This document shows, one piece after another, positions 25,615 through 37,612 of a stretch of 64,000 bases of DNA. The stretch is from Neurospora intermedia. Its lineage: Eukaryota > Ascomycota > Sordariomycetes > Sordariales > Sordariaceae. Both the position numbers and the translations under genes were made by a program. The notes under the pieces were generated by a model. That model worked only from the letters and a program-made list of their open reading frames with translations, was not told the DNA's origin and made no database searches. Numbering within the stretch: position 1 is the first letter of the stretch; each line of letters starts with the position of its first letter. The stretch is taken from contig BTPP01000006.1 in NCBI GenBank assembly GCA_037102815.1, positions 806,001 through 870,000 on the forward strand. Reading direction: 5' to 3'.

Positions 25615-28068
25615 TCAGACATCGGCCATCGGGGTATCTTCATCCTCCATCTCCTGGTCGTCAATCCCCAGCTCCTGTTCGAGCTCGTCTGCTACAAAAG
25701 TCTCGTACTCCTCCAGGCTTCGCTGGACGTGCATCTTGAACTTGATGACATCGTTGAGCATGCGCATGGTCTCCGTGTGGAGCTCTTCGCGAAGTGCGTT
25801 GGCTCGGAGCGTGAGTTGCTCATACCTATTATTGTCCACTTGTCAGCACAGCTGGTTCTATTCCTGAAAGAGTCATGGCAAACCTACTCAATGTTGGTAT
25901 TCATTTCCCTCTGCTCCATAAGCTGCACAGACTCGGACAATTGTGCTCGCATCTTGGCGAGCTCTTTCTCCATCTTCTCAATCTGTGCATCTGAAGCCAT
26001 TTTCTGGGCGTTGGTGACCTAGACTCAATGTTAGCATGAGCGATACCGAGCACGTGGGACACACGGTCATCAATCACCTCTTTAGTCTTCTCATACTCCT
26101 CCTCTGCCGCCCGCACCCGATGCCCGAGAGCTTCGACCTCATTACGCTTATCTTCGATCGCCTCCTTAGCGCGATCGAGCAAGTCATGGTCTTCCATCAT
26201 GACATCCATGGCTACCTTTCTCCTCTCCGAGACCTCCTTCCTGAGTGCCAGGAAGGTGTTCTTAACTTGGCCTCGGAGATCCAGATTCAGGATATGCGCA
26301 GGCTGGTATCCCGTCGTGGAGTCGGCCAGCAACCTCTCATTCTCCACGCCGCCCAGTGGCTGCCCGTTTGGCCCTAATACACCTTGCATCGATGAAGCAA
26401 AGTTGGGCGTTCCCTCGTTTACAGTTACCTGCAGTTCAAGATTCTTCCCCTTGGCATTGACTGCCGTGGCTGGGATCAGTCCGATCTGGTAGGCGACCGT
26501 GTTGTACTTTTCAACCAGCCGCTCGAGCTCGTCCAGACGCTGGCTCGCCTCCATCTCGCGCTCGGCGACCTTTTTTTTGACGTCTTCGAGCCTCTGGGAA
26601 GCGGACTCGATGCTCCTTTGAAGACGTTCCCGCTCTGAGGTCATGCGGTCAATATCCTGCATGCTAATCCCCTGGTCGTCCACCGCCTTCTGCATTTGTC
26701 GCCGCTCCTCCTCGGCCTCCTTCAGCTCCACGTGCAACTTGCCCAGCTCCTCCCGGAGAACCTGGATACGGTTTTCGTACTTTTCTGTCCGCTGCATGGC
26801 GAGGGTGTTGTACTCTTCGAACTTGATCTTGTCCTCCTCCATAATCTTAAGTGGTTGTCCAAGATGGCCGGGTCAGGTGTCGACTTTTCGAGCTCCTGAA
26901 TCTCCTTTAGCAGGCGGGCGTTTTCCCCTTCGAGAATCTCCAGTTCTTGGATGTACTTTGCGTTTGACCGTTCAAAAGCCTCCGCCATTCCCTGTACATG
27001 CGGCTGTAGTGCCCTCTCCACGTCCTCATCCCCTGCTTCGTCATCCATATTGAGCCAATCCTGGTATGCGCTGGTGAGGAAATCAAAGATGATCTGGTCG
27101 CCCGCAATGTCGACCCCGGCTTCCATACAGGCGTCGTCGTACTGGTGTCGGGCGTATCCTTCGAGCATCTGTGCCAACTGCATCATCCAGTGCAGTAATC
27201 CCAAGAACGTGCTCCAATTCTGACCTCCGACCGCGGCGATTTGGCTCTTGGTGATGCTCTTCTCGTATGGGTATCGCAGTTGTTTGAGTAATGGTGGTAC
27301 CTCCTGGTCGATATTCTTCTGAAACCGGTAACTCGGGTCTATCCTGTGGTAAAGCCATTGAAACAAGTAGTTGAAGTCCTTCTGTGTCGGCGACTTTGTG
27401 AAGTTGTCGGACAGCTTGTGGTTCATCTCCATCTCGAAGTTGTTCTTGGCGAGGTACTCGAGCAACTCCTGGCCAATGCGATTTTGGAATTGACGGTCTT
27501 TGAGGGGGCGCGGATCGCGAGGCACGCCGGCGGGCTGGGGCGCTTGCTGGAAGAAGCTCATATGCCCACCAGCTAAGGGACCTCCGCCGACGGCCGACGG
27601 TCGTGCGCTCGGGCGGTAGACGCTGCTTCGCCGGTCGAGTTCTTGTGATGATCGAGGGATACCGGAACTGCCTGGGGTGCCATAGGGCTTGAACTGCGAC
27701 GTGTTCATGTTATGAACCGACGCGCGCTTTACCGAGCCCAGGCCAATGTCGGAGGATCGCTGGAACAGAGGTTGGCTCGGTCGCGGGAGGGCCAGAGATT
27801 GCCTCCCCGACAGAGAGCGGCCATGGCCCGTTCCTATTGTGCCGATGGTGCTTTGTCGCTTAAGTGTGGAGGGTGGTGCCGGAATGCCCGAGGTGAGGTT
27901 GACGCCATGGAGAGTCTACAGAGAGAGCATAGTCAATATCGTGCATAGTCGCGTCGGATGGGGAGAAATTTCGATCGAGGAAACACGCCGCGACGAAGTC
28001 ACGGGGGGGAGTCGCACCTCCCTTGGCCGTCGGACACTCCAAAGGCCTGCGTTGCTGTCTTGCGACAT
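25615..28068 (-). CDS. ndc80: Kinetochore protein Ndc80 (apparent one-base frameshift)
   Basis: Ndc80/Hec1 is the microtubule-binding subunit of the NDC80 complex at the outer kinetochore. A 17-codon first exon (28068-28018, starting [10 protein letters not shown]) is followed by a 102-nt intron; then 27915-26078, 26018-25888 and 25825-25615. After a basic Ser-rich tail comes the calponin-homology domain (about residues 155-290, with [16 protein letters not shown]), then long coiled coils. At about 26849-26852 the frame changes: LDNHL is read in one frame and [14 protein letters not shown] continues in another. The spliced length is 2231 nt, one short of a multiple of three, so one base appears missing; corrected length would be 743 aa. 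I infer a consensus error because the gene is essential. The third-exon donor could alternatively lie 13 nt downstream at GTGTGT, which is less likely. Confidence 0.9.
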
Positions 28069-29121
28069 GACGGCAAAGGCCTCGTCAATATGCGCCTCCT
28101 GTGTGCCGTCCTAGTCACGTGGTTTCCGTGATAATATATAGGTAAACGAACAAAAGAGTACTACACTACGTGGAACTCTGTCGGATCGATGTCGGCGATA
28201 ATTCTCGTGGTGGTGATTATTTCGGATAGCTTTGTAGAGCTAAGGTATGCGCTCGAGTTAATGTGGGTACGTGTTCGCGGCTCTGACAGAAATCAATGCA
28301 TAACCGCAGTCGCGGATTTCGTCGTGTCGTAGCGATAAAAGTACGTGTAAGGCCAGCAACCTGATGCAGGCCAGCATAGGTAGGCAGGTAGGTAGGTAGA
28401 TTAAGACACCGTAGTGTAGACGGGACTAGGTAGTCGACTTGTGTGAATGGTGGGGGAGGTTGCTCCGTCAGGAAGAGTAAACAAAAGAAAGGCGACATGG
28501 GTGGGGCTGCCCTTGTGGAAACCATTGGGCTGAACACCTCAGTGCCAAGTGGAAGTGCGCTCCAGTTCCCGTCCCCAACCTAGCATCGGGACGGGAGGTG
28601 AATGAGTGGATCCAAAAAGCGACCTTGAGGGTGAGTGCGTGTTGGCTCGCTTCAGGTCAGTGCTTTTTCAGCTCTGCACTCCCGTCTCTGAGCCAGTCAC
28701 TGTAAGTGGAATGGATGTTCAGCTGCGCTCTAGGCCTGTCGGAGGAAAAGGAGAATCAGGGGGGGAGATAGTGATTTATCTGATCAGCATTCTTCCAGGA
28801 GTGTACTGGGGGTGCAAGTAATGCGAAGCTGTTAAGGTGCTATTAGCAGTCTACGTCTAGTGCACAATCAGGGCCCTGGTCCCGTGTACCTCGGCTTCAG
28901 GACTCCATCCAGCGGCCCAGCCATCCCCCGAACCGCTGCCAGTCAGTTCGTTTCCACTTCATCTATCGCATTCAGCCTCCCGTCCTTCGATAATCATTCC
29001 ATCAACCGCCGCCGTCTGCCATCGCGTCGCGATTGTTTCAGCTGTCTGCTTCTTTCCTCTCGTCGGCCCAGTCTCAACAAGGGAACGCCATCTGCCGCAT
29101 TTCGATCAAACAACATCAGTC
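28069..29121. promoter_or_regulatory. Divergent promoter region ndc80 / pex14
   Basis: The two genes point away from each other, so this roughly 1-kb space must contain both promoters. The pex14-proximal part is C/T-rich. Runs of the GTAG tetramer lie near 28376-28400. No gene is seen; the frame at 28860 that runs into pex14 is a leader extension. Confidence 0.5.
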
Positions 29122-30362
29122 ATGGCCATCCGCGAGGACCTGGTCGCTTCGGCGGCGCAGTGTATGTTCTGCCCCTGTCTTGTCCCCTGCTGCCTCCTCT
29201 ATATTGCCAGGCCAGAATCTCACCCGACAACAACACCACAGTTCTTCAAGACCCCAGTGTCGCCGCCTCGCCAATCGAGAAGCGGATAGCCTTTCTCCAA
29301 GCAAAGAACCTCACCCAGGAAGAAGTCAGCGCTGCTCTCGCCCGCGCCGAATCAGGAGGTCCACCGCCACCGTACGCCCAGTCGCCCGCCTATGCCCAGT
29401 CGGCCGGACCCGTCGCAGCACAGGGTGGCTCTCCGCAGTACTATGGCTATCCCCCATACGCATGGCCGCAATCGAATACCGACGGTGCCAGGCGGGACTG
29501 GAGGGACCTGTTCATTTTGGCGACCGTAGTCGGAGGCGCGTCGTACGGCCTATACAATCTCGGCAAGGTAGGCCGCCAAACACCGTGCAATCGTACATAA
29601 TGGGAGATACTAACCGTTCGGCAGCGCTATGTGTATCCTTTGATTGCCCCTCCCACGCCGGAGCGTCTCGAGCAGGACAAGAAGTCCATCGACGAACAGT
29701 TCGACAAGACATTCCAACTGGTTGAGCAGCTGGCCAAAGATACCGAAATCCTCAAGGCCTCGGAGCAGGAAAGGACAGAGAGGCTCGACAATGCCCTCGA
29801 GGAGCTGGAGACTGTCGTCAGGGACCTCAAGGCAGCCAACAGACGCAGGGACGACGAAGCACAGAGAGTACGGGACGATGTGCAAAATCTCAGGGACTCG
29901 ATTCCAAGGGCACTCAACAACCAGAAGGACTTGACCGACAACAGGCTGCGCGAACTCAACACCGAACTCAAGAGCCTCAAGACCCTCATCTCGCAACGCA
30001 TGAACCCAACCGCCACCTCGACGAGCGTCAACAACTACCTTCGCCCCAACACCAATGGAAACGCGACTCCTTCTTCAGCCCCTGCTACGCCAGCCCTCGG
30101 CGGTGAGAATGGAGACTTAAACAGCAGGGCCGCGAGTGCGCAGGATGAGCAATCCAGATACCAGCAGGAACAGCAGTTCGTTCAACCTGCTGCCCCCAAG
30201 CCTTCGCCTTTCAGCAGCGGAATCGCCTCCGCAGGCAAGCCGACTATCCCTGCTTGGCAGTTGGCCATGGCCAACAAAACCGCGTCGGCTTCGACGGTCG
30301 GAGTGACGAACGGTACTACAAACGATGGCTCTAGCAGCAACGGAGGGGACGAAGCCGCTTAA
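29122..30362 (+). CDS. pex14: Peroxin Pex14, peroxisomal import docking protein
   Basis: Pex14 sits in the peroxisomal (and glyoxysome/Woronin-related) membrane and docks the cargo receptors Pex5/Pex7. Exons are 29122-29161, 29242-29567 and 29625-30362; introns of 80 and 57 nt give 367 aa. The start MAIREDLVASA leads directly into the conserved receptor-binding domain (FLQDPSVAASPIEKRIAFL, about residues 14-45). A Pro/Gly/Tyr-rich spacer follows, then a hydrophobic membrane segment (about 103-122, LFILATVVGGASYGLY). Intron 2 falls just after it. The third exon encodes a long coiled coil (about 140-255) and a Ser/Thr/Ala/Gly-rich tail. Upstream in-frame ATG codons exist but would disrupt the conserved N-terminus. 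Confidence 0.93.
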
Positions 30363-31653
30363 AAAGCTGTTCTCCAGTCAGGCACAATGATAAAATAGCA
30401 CCGGAACTGGGAAACCTGGATACATTAATCGGCATGAACATAAGGCCAAAGTGAGCGATTCCCTCTGGTTTTCTGTATAGTAATAAAGCTCCTGTAAGTT
30501 GTTCAAGCAGGACAATACACAGGAGCACTTGTGAAGCATGGGACAACCTCATTCAGTCCCCTTTTCATGATAGCGCGTTTGTATTTCTGCAAGGTCTTTT
30601 GAAGCGCGGATGTTGCATGGCATTTTTCTAGAGCATGATATCAAAAGCTACCATTTTCACATCTGATAAGGTTAGGCCGTGAATTGATCTGAGACATCCC
30701 GTACACCTGACCGCCCAGTATTTCTGCCTCACTATTTTGACCGCTGCTATGGCATTGCCGAGACAAATTTTTGGTTATTGTCCTCAGCCACCAGAAAAAC
30801 TGGAGGGGAGGGGCAAAAAAAATCCATGATCGAATAGAGATGCGTAAACGGTCAAAAAGGGAGACAGCTGGCTTTGGTTATGTCGCCCTCTATTTAGGAC
30901 TTTCAGCCACATCGGTACAGTCAGAGCACCGCGGCCTCTGTAGAGAACTAGGTATAAAGGATACATTGTAGTGTAGTCTAGGTATTGATGTCGCTGCCAA
31001 ATCATTACCTCAGCGTAGCATATGCGTACCCGAGAGGTCGGATGCGGAAATATTCTCTGCTAAGACATCCCGGGTTCAAGGTACATACACCTTCGTGCCA
31101 TGGTTCAGTTTCCAATCGCATCTTAATAGTCCTCGTAGCTATTACTTGTTCGGGCAATGCTTGCTTGGAACCAAACATTGACCCCACCCATCATCCCTTT
31201 CTTCCTGTGCCAATGTTTTCATAGCGCCTTCGTCTCGCCCAAACCCGAAGGAGATATTGGCCACAAACGGGATGCAAGTCAAGTCCGTCGCTCTGGATAC
31301 GTATTGTTTCTGCATTGTTGTTCTTCGCTTAGCTCTTGCAACTCGCTCTTTTTCTTAACCACCTGCCAGATATAATGACAAATGATATTACCACCTCATA
31401 GATTCGCGGAGATATTTGCGCTCGCAAGCCTTCCCCAATCTCCACGCGGGAGCGCTCAAGAAGGAAAAGTGACAAGGAGCGCCTACAGGCTGTTACAACA
31501 CAAACGGAATCCCTAGATACCCGAAGTGCCCCATTGTTATTATGGATCTCGGGGTCTAATATAAGAAGAGAACTCGCCCCTGTTGATCTGATACCATGAC
31601 CCCAACACCCAAACCCATCCGTCACTTCTAAGCCCACCAAGAAGCCCGCCGCC
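30363..31653. other. Intergenic region pex14 / hydrolase
   Basis: No gene is seen. It holds the pex14 3' end and the hydrolase promoter. The only frame over 100 codons lies antisense to the hydrolase start and has no motif. Confidence 0.55.
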
Positions 31654-33147
31654 ATGGACAAGACCGCTCTCTTCCTCCAGCTGGTATCCAAGCTCCCGCT
31701 GATGGCCCGGGTGGCTCTACTTCACATGTTGCAAGCCTCGCCGGCGTCAAAATACCAGGATTTGCGGACGGAACTCACCATTGCCATGCTCCGCTCGTTC
31801 ATGGACGTGCCCAAGCCTAGGAGCATCACTTTTACCCAAAAGATGCTCTCAAGAGTACCCCCGATCCGGGGCACGATATGGGTCAGCAAGTACACTCTGC
31901 CCATCCCCACGGAGGAGGATGCGCGCGCCATCCATGACACCTTGAGCAAGGTCATTGACGGGCTTCAAGACCGTGACCAACCGAAGACGGCCAGGATCCA
32001 AGTACCAGAAGTTCTTCCCGTGGAGGCGGAGTGGACAGCACACAGGCCGGGTGTGCCCAAAGATGCGAAGCTGCCCGATATCCCAGAACGAGAGAAGTAT
32101 AACGAGATGATGAAAGACGTAAAAGCCCCAACCACAATACTCTACTTTCACGGCGGCGCCTACTGGCTCATGGACCCGGCCACACACAGGCCTACGTGCA
32201 GAGAGCTAGCCAAGCGGACCGGCGGTAGGTGTTACTCGGTGCGTTACCGGCTCGCGCCACAGAACCCGTTCCCGGCCGCGGTCATGGACGCACTAGTTTC
32301 GTACCTTGGCCTGCTCTACCCACCGCCCGAGGCGTTCCACGAGCCCGTGAAGCCAGAGAACATCGTCATCGCCGGCGACAGCGCAGGCGGTAACCTCTCG
32401 CTCGCGCTCCTCCAGCTCATCATGCAACTGCAACGCTCCGGCACCACCGTGTTCTGGCTCGGCCATGAGCGCTCCATTCCCCTACCCGCCGGCGTCGCCG
32501 TCAACTCGCCCTGGATAGAAATCACCCACAGCTCGCCGTCGTGTGTCACCAACGGTGCCTTCGACTACCTCCCCGGCCTCGAGGCGCAGGACAAGGCCGA
32601 GAAGTTGCGCGCCCCGTGCTCGGCCTGGCCCGCGAATCCGCCGCGCATGAGCATGTACGTCGCCGACGATTACATCATGCACCCGCTTGTATCGCTTTTG
32701 CTGGCACCCAGCTGGCGTGGTGCGCCGCCAACATACATTTGCACGGGCTGGGAGATGCTGTCGGACGAGGACAAGTTCACCGCAGCAAGGTTTCATGCCG
32801 AAGGGGTTTCTGTGACGTTTGAGGAGTATGAGGGCATGCCGCATTGCTTTGCCATGGTGTTGAAAAACTTGAAGGAGGCGGATAGGTGCATGGAGGGGTG
32901 GTCGAGGTTTATCGCAAGGGTCACGAATCCGACTGCCTCTGATGAGGGAGGGCTTGATGGTGCTGATGATAAGCGGAGCGCGATGAGGAGCACGTTTACC
33001 ACGATCAAGTCGGGGACACTGGAGGAGAAGGAGCTGGATCCTATGACGCTGAGCCCCTATACGGAGGAGGAAATTAGAGAAAAGATGAGGAGGAGGATAG
33101 GGTCAAAATGCGTGCCGGCCACGGAGGGAGATCTTGCAAAACTTTGA
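31654..33147 (+). CDS. Alpha/beta hydrolase, hormone-sensitive-lipase (HSL) family
   Basis: A single-exon 497-aa protein of the HSL esterase/lipase group. The oxyanion motif HGGAYW is at residues 166-171 and the nucleophile elbow GDSAGG has Ser243. The C-terminal acid is probably Asp371 or Asp373 in SDEDKF, and the catalytic His is His397 in GMPHCF, so all three triad positions are present. The start is not a classical signal peptide; a short hydrophobic helix lies within the first 25 residues, so membrane association is possible. A C-terminal extension of about 60 residues is Lys/Glu-rich. The substrate is unknown; fungal relatives are steryl-acetyl hydrolase-like or broad carboxylesterases. 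Confidence 0.9.
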   Translation: MDKTALFLQLVSKLPLMARVALLHMLQASPASKYQDLRTELTIAMLRSFMDVPKPRSITFTQKMLSRVPPIRGTIWVSKYTLPIPTEEDARAIHDTLSKVIDGLQDRDQPKTARIQVPEVLPVEAEWTAHRPGVPKDAKLPDIPEREKYNEMMKDVKAPTTILYFHGGAYWLMDPATHRPTCRELAKRTGGRCYSVRYRLAPQNPFPAAVMDALVSYLGLLYPPPEAFHEPVKPENIVIAGDSAGGNLSLALLQLIMQLQRSGTTVFWLGHERSIPLPAGVAVNSPWIEITHSSPSCVTNGAFDYLPGLEAQDKAEKLRAPCSAWPANPPRMSMYVADDYIMHPLVSLLLAPSWRGAPPTYICTGWEMLSDEDKFTAARFHAEGVSVTFEEYEGMPHCFAMVLKNLKEADRCMEGWSRFIARVTNPTASDEGGLDGADDKRSAMRSTFTTIKSGTLEEKELDPMTLSPYTEEEIREKMRRRIGSKCVPATEGDLAKL

Positions 33148-34016
33148 ATGTCGGGTTGGTAGATTGTCGTGTGTGGTTGTTGGGCATAAGGCTCAGCAGT
33201 GTGACTAGGGCGTCGGCGATCGGTGTTGACATTATACACATAAAAAGGGGCTTGGGTCTTGCTGACCACATGGATCATGTATGCATTTTACCTTATGATA
33301 GTTCTGGATGAGACGAATGTTCTGCGACTTATTTTTCCTACACTTGTTAGACATGCTGCTGACCAACGTCTTCCGAGATGTCTCGTAGCGGGCAAGTGTT
33401 AGTGGTATACTCATCACTTACCGGGATCTCCAGGTGAACCCCACTATCAACATCTTCCACTTGAAGTAACTTTCTATCAACATAAAAAAAGCCCGTTACT
33501 ACCTTATCTAAGCACCCAGTGGAAATGCCAAGGGTCGAGACTTAAACTATGGAGTTCGGCCGAGTTGTAGCGGACATACAAATCATGAGGAAGCAGGAAC
33601 AAGTTCCGTCGTATATACGGCGAGATGTTACCCCAATTACCCTCCAAAAGACGTGTACAATACAGGTATTGCGTAGCCACACAATGCTCGCCACCTTTGC
33701 CACATGAGGCAGCCCATCCATTTGTCTTTCTTGACCTGAACCCCTCCCCAACGGGTATATTTGATTCGTTTCCTATCTTCATCAAAGAACAAGCGCCTAT
33801 CTCCCTCGAGTCTATTTCAATTATTAGTTCCGACCACATCAGGAGCCACTCTGAATCACCCCACCCGGCCACATCATCACTGCATCAAGCACAACCAGTT
33901 TCCCTACCTCTGACACTCGAGTCGATTGAGTTAACAACAACCCATCCACATCTCAAAACACCCTCAACATTTTCGCACTGTTTTCCCTACTCTCCAACCC
34001 CAAACACATCACCAAG
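33148..34016. other. Intergenic region with leader of small protein gene
   Basis: No gene is called. The last 350 bases are C/A/T-rich with few G and end in ACCAAGATGT, consistent with a leader for the small protein gene. An open frame running through (33625-34134) is read out of frame with that gene and has leader-like Pro/Ser/Thr composition. Confidence 0.5.
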
Positions 34017-34244
34017 ATGTCTTCTTCCGACACCACCACCTCCAACATCCCCAACGCCTCCATGCCCGCTCAGGACAAGAAGGAGCATGAGCATGAGTCT
34101 TCCTCCCACCACAGGCCCACCGGCGCTGGAGTGAACACCGGAGCAGGCAGCAGCAGGCCCAAGACCGAGGCTGAGTTGGAGGCTGATCGGCTTTATGAGG
34201 AGAGGATGGAGGAGGAGTATGCCAAGCGGGACGGAGGTGCTTAA
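34017..34244 (+). CDS. Small hydrophilic acidic protein, 75 aa
   Basis: A short single-exon frame of 75 codons. The start context (CAAGATGTC) and the typical C/A-rich leader support translation. The protein is Ser/Thr/His-rich in the first half and ends in a charged predicted helix (TEAELEADRLYEERMEEEYA). The helix looks like the conserved tail of small uncharacterised ascomycete proteins, but I cannot name a function. There is no signal peptide or membrane segment. Codon use is strongly biased toward C-ending codons, as in the well-expressed genes of this window. Confidence 0.6.
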   Translation: MSSSDTTTSNIPNASMPAQDKKEHEHESSSHHRPTGAGVNTGAGSSRPKTEAELEADRLYEERMEEEYAKRDGGA

Positions 34245-34934
34245 TTGAGCTCACGAGGGTAACTTGAAGGGAACTGGGTCTTTCTTTTCTGCCCGTTCTT
34301 GTTCGATACCACTTGTTACTTGACGACTCCATTGGGCTTTGGAGTATTCTCTCGGGAAGAGGGGAACTTCGATATTGCTGGTTTATGTGTGAATGCCAAG
34401 GAACAGGAGGGAAGTGGAATGGCTCCGAGAGAGTCTGAAGCCTGATAACGTAGGAAATTAAGAAGAGAATCTGGGACCGAGGGAATTGGAGAAGGAGGGA
34501 GGGTAACTTGTAAGATATAGTTGTGGGAAGGTTAACAGGTGTCCGAAAGGCTCCCCTCTGTAACATTGTTTGAATTTGGCCATGACCACCACTAATGACC
34601 ATCACTAATGTATTATTGCGCGTACCGTCGTTTCCTGATATGCCTACGTAAAACGGTGATTGCCTCTTTCCAAGCCTGAAACTATTCGTTCATATCCTCA
34701 CAACCCCCCCCATTCCTAGTACAAAGAAGCCTGAAAGCCTCGCTTGTCTAAAGGGATCACGAGATTGTTGCTTACACGTAATCATGCCATATCTTGAAGT
34801 AGCTCTCAGCAGACCACCACTCGGCAGGAAATGGTTATGGCTACAGTGATGATGGGGTGAGTTCGCGTGGAGGTGGAGGAAGATCAAGAGCAGACTATGG
34901 ATGGTGTCTAAGTGACGACCAGGGGAAACGTGAA

Positions 34935-34981
<47 letters not shown>

Positions 34982-35684
34982 AGACAGGCGAAAGCACGGG
35001 ACCACGACATGATGAACTGAGCACTAATTATTTCTAGCTTGACTACCGATATCATGCTTCATTAGCAAGAAAAAGAGTGGTTGATTGGGATACAATGAGA
35101 TAGATACCATTCCGCTCAAAGCCGTATGCATTCCTAAACCCGTTGACTCAAAGTCATGTGGTCCAATTCGAGACCGACCCTTGGTATAGATCAAAAAGCC
35201 GACAAAACTCCGGATCCCCTGACCATCCTACTAGTTACTGTGAAGTCCAAGCGCACCTCCGTGGTTTTATGACATCCAACAATGGACTGCCCATTCGCAT
35301 ACCAGCACGAGCATTGTCATTGAGTGCGTCAACCAAGTGACCCTTGCTACCAGAAGGAAAGAGTAACCGGCCCCGCTCTCGACCCGTCCAGGACCTAGAA
35401 GCCCGTTTTCCCAACGCTGTAAATGCTCCGGTATCTTGCAAACTCCTAGCCAGTATTCGTGATGTGTTCCGACGATTGATTGTAAGCGAGCCAATGGAGG
35501 CAGGACCGTCCAAGGTTTGTTCAACTTTGAGATCCGAATAAAACCCGTATTGCGAGGAAGAAGAAAATGTCATCCATCGTGGGATGCCACCTGAGAAATC
35601 GAGACAAGTGTACTCGTGAAGACGAAATTCTGAATCAAGAGAAAACTTTCTCTATGCAGTCATGAGCATGTAAGCGAGCCACTC
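34245..35684. other. Intergenic region with long poly-A tract
   Basis: No gene is seen. It holds the 3' ends of the small protein gene and of the convergent bZIP gene, and a 41-nt poly-A tract. The frames near 35.2-35.6 kb on both strands have no motif. Confidence 0.55.
34938..34978 (+). repeat. Poly-A tract, 41 nt
   Basis: A run of 41 adenines lies between GAATCT and GAGAGAC. It has no upstream element body or target duplication that I can see, so there is no support for a retroposed tail. Confidence 0.9.
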
Positions 35685-37612
35685 CTACAGTGTGGCAGCT
35701 GCTTTTCGTGCCTTTTTCTCTTCACAGTCCTTCTCGCACCTCGCCATTGCTTCGGGACTTAGGTGCTTTTTCAAAACACTCTTGAACTCCTTCTCATCAA
35801 CCACAGCACCATAGCCAGAGCACTTTGCTTTCTTCTGCAGATCGGAGCACAAGGCGTCCATGTCAATCTCTTGGTTTTGTACACTGGAGCAACTGCGCAA
35901 TTTGTCCCTGTTGAACTTGTTAATAAAAGTTGCATTTTCGAGGCCTCTCTCGGTTTGATCATACCAGATCTTGTTGCAATCAAGTTGCTCTCTGACTCCA
36001 TCATCCGATGCGTTGACCTCATCGATCTGAGCGATGAGATCCTTCTTCGGTGGTTGTGATTCTGCTTCGGGTTGTGGTGGCAGCAGTCCTGGAGCTGTTG
36101 GTGGCAGATTATACGGTGTCAGGAAATCCGTATCGAATGCATCATTGGTCAACCAATCGTCAAATCCATTGTTGAGGACGTTGTTCTGAGGCTCTCGGTA
36201 ATCTCCGAAGAGCTGCGGATCAAATTGGAAATTGTCTTGAGGCAACCAGTTGAGAGTGTTGTCAACACCAAAAGTATTAAATTCTAGAAAGTGTTGGTAA
36301 GTTCTGGCCTATACAATCAAAGCGAACATTGAAGACTGGTGAATGCTTACCTGGCTGCCCCGAACCAATGACGCCTGGTTGCTCTTCTCCGATTGTGGCC
36401 ATCGTATCTACTGACTTCAACCCGACGGGTGAATGAGTTAGAGGCTCTGGGGAGGTGCCACATGACGAGCTAGCGCCACCCATGTTCGAAGCGCAAGAGG
36501 ATGGGGAACTCGTTGATGTGCCGGCCCCCGCATTGTACTGAGAATCTGTTCCCCTGTTCGAAAAGTTCGCTCCCTCACCTCTTGCGGACTGAGGTGTGAA
36601 AAGATCGGCCGAGTAATGGGCCAAGTCTTCCTTGGTTTGTGTGTCGAGGCCTATTTGGCCGTAGTTGGGTGTAGTACCAGTGCTGACGCCATTTGTGGAT
36701 TGCTCCAGCCGACCCGTTGAAGACAAAGGGGGCGACACAGGGGTTCCCTTCTTGGTTTGATTTGCAGATTGTGGTCCAGGAAGAGGACCGCCAAACTTGG
36801 GGAATTCAAACTGGAAGTTGACATCATTGAGGTTACTGACAAAGGAGTTGCCGAACGGCATAGCCCGAGGTGATACCATCGGGGGTCGAGCTGTCATCAA
36901 CGATAGACGCTTCTTGTACTCATTCAGTTCGTTACTCATCTTCTCCATTTTCTTGCGAAGAATCTCGTTCTCATGGTTGGCAGTCTCGGAGATCTTCTTC
37001 AACTCCTCGACCTTGGTTTCAAGGTCCTTCAAGTGCTTTTCTTTGCGTTCTCTGAACGCTCGTTGAGCTGCTCGATTCTGGGCCTTGCGTTTCTGTTGTT
37101 GTCACGTTAGTAGTCAATCCTTACTGAGACTTGAAAGGATCAATCGACCGAGGCAGGCTTACCGAGCTGGGCTCAGTGGTAAGAGGCTTCCTGCCGGGCT
37201 TTTTGGCCACTTTTCCCTCGCCCTCTCTCCTCTTTGGTTCGCTATTCTCCTCCTCGTCGTCATCCGGATGACCGCGCTTGTCGGGGGACTCCACATCGGC
37301 GGAGCCCGACTTGGAATCACTTGGAGCATTGGACCGATCGTCTGTCATGTGGGATTGATCACCAGTGTCGAAGTTGAAATCGAAGTTGGGATCATGTTGT
37401 CCATCAAGGCCGTAGTCGTAACCGAAATTCGGGGTGTGCTGGAAACCCATAGGGTCCAGTCCCTGGGCAGACGTTCCGTTGTACATTGCGGATAGACCAG
37501 AGAGGTCGGCTTGTGTGTTGATGGGCTTGTTGGAATTGAGGGCGGCAAACAACAGGCTTTGTTGCTGCGGGGTGAGGACGAGATTGTGAAGAGGGTTCTG
37601 AGTCGACGTCAT
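35685..37612 (-). CDS. nap-1: AP-1-like bZIP transcription factor (Yap1/Pap1 type)
   Basis: A redox-regulated activator of antioxidant and detoxification genes that shuttles between cytoplasm and nucleus. Exons are 37612-37163, 37092-36351 and 36283-35685; introns of 70 and 67 nt give 596 aa. The bZIP starts exactly after intron 1 (about residues 151-215): KRKAQNRAAQRAFRERKEKH with the Pap1-type NRAAQRAFR core, then a leucine-zipper heptad region. A Cys pair in SCASNMGGASSSCG forms the n-CRD. The C-terminal c-CRD has Cys at about 529, 543 and 552 around IDMDALCSDLQKKAKCS, which overlaps the leucine-type nuclear export signal expected in Yap1. An additional Cys lies at about 500. The arrangement implies peroxide sensing by disulfide formation as known for the family. 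Confidence 0.93.

Noticed and set aside
33504-33872. 122-codon minus-strand frame
   Set aside because: Intergenic, no motif, antisense to the leader of the small acidic protein gene.
34938-34978. Poly-A tract as a LINE or processed-copy tail
   Set aside because: No element body, no upstream homology to a gene and no target duplication can be seen.
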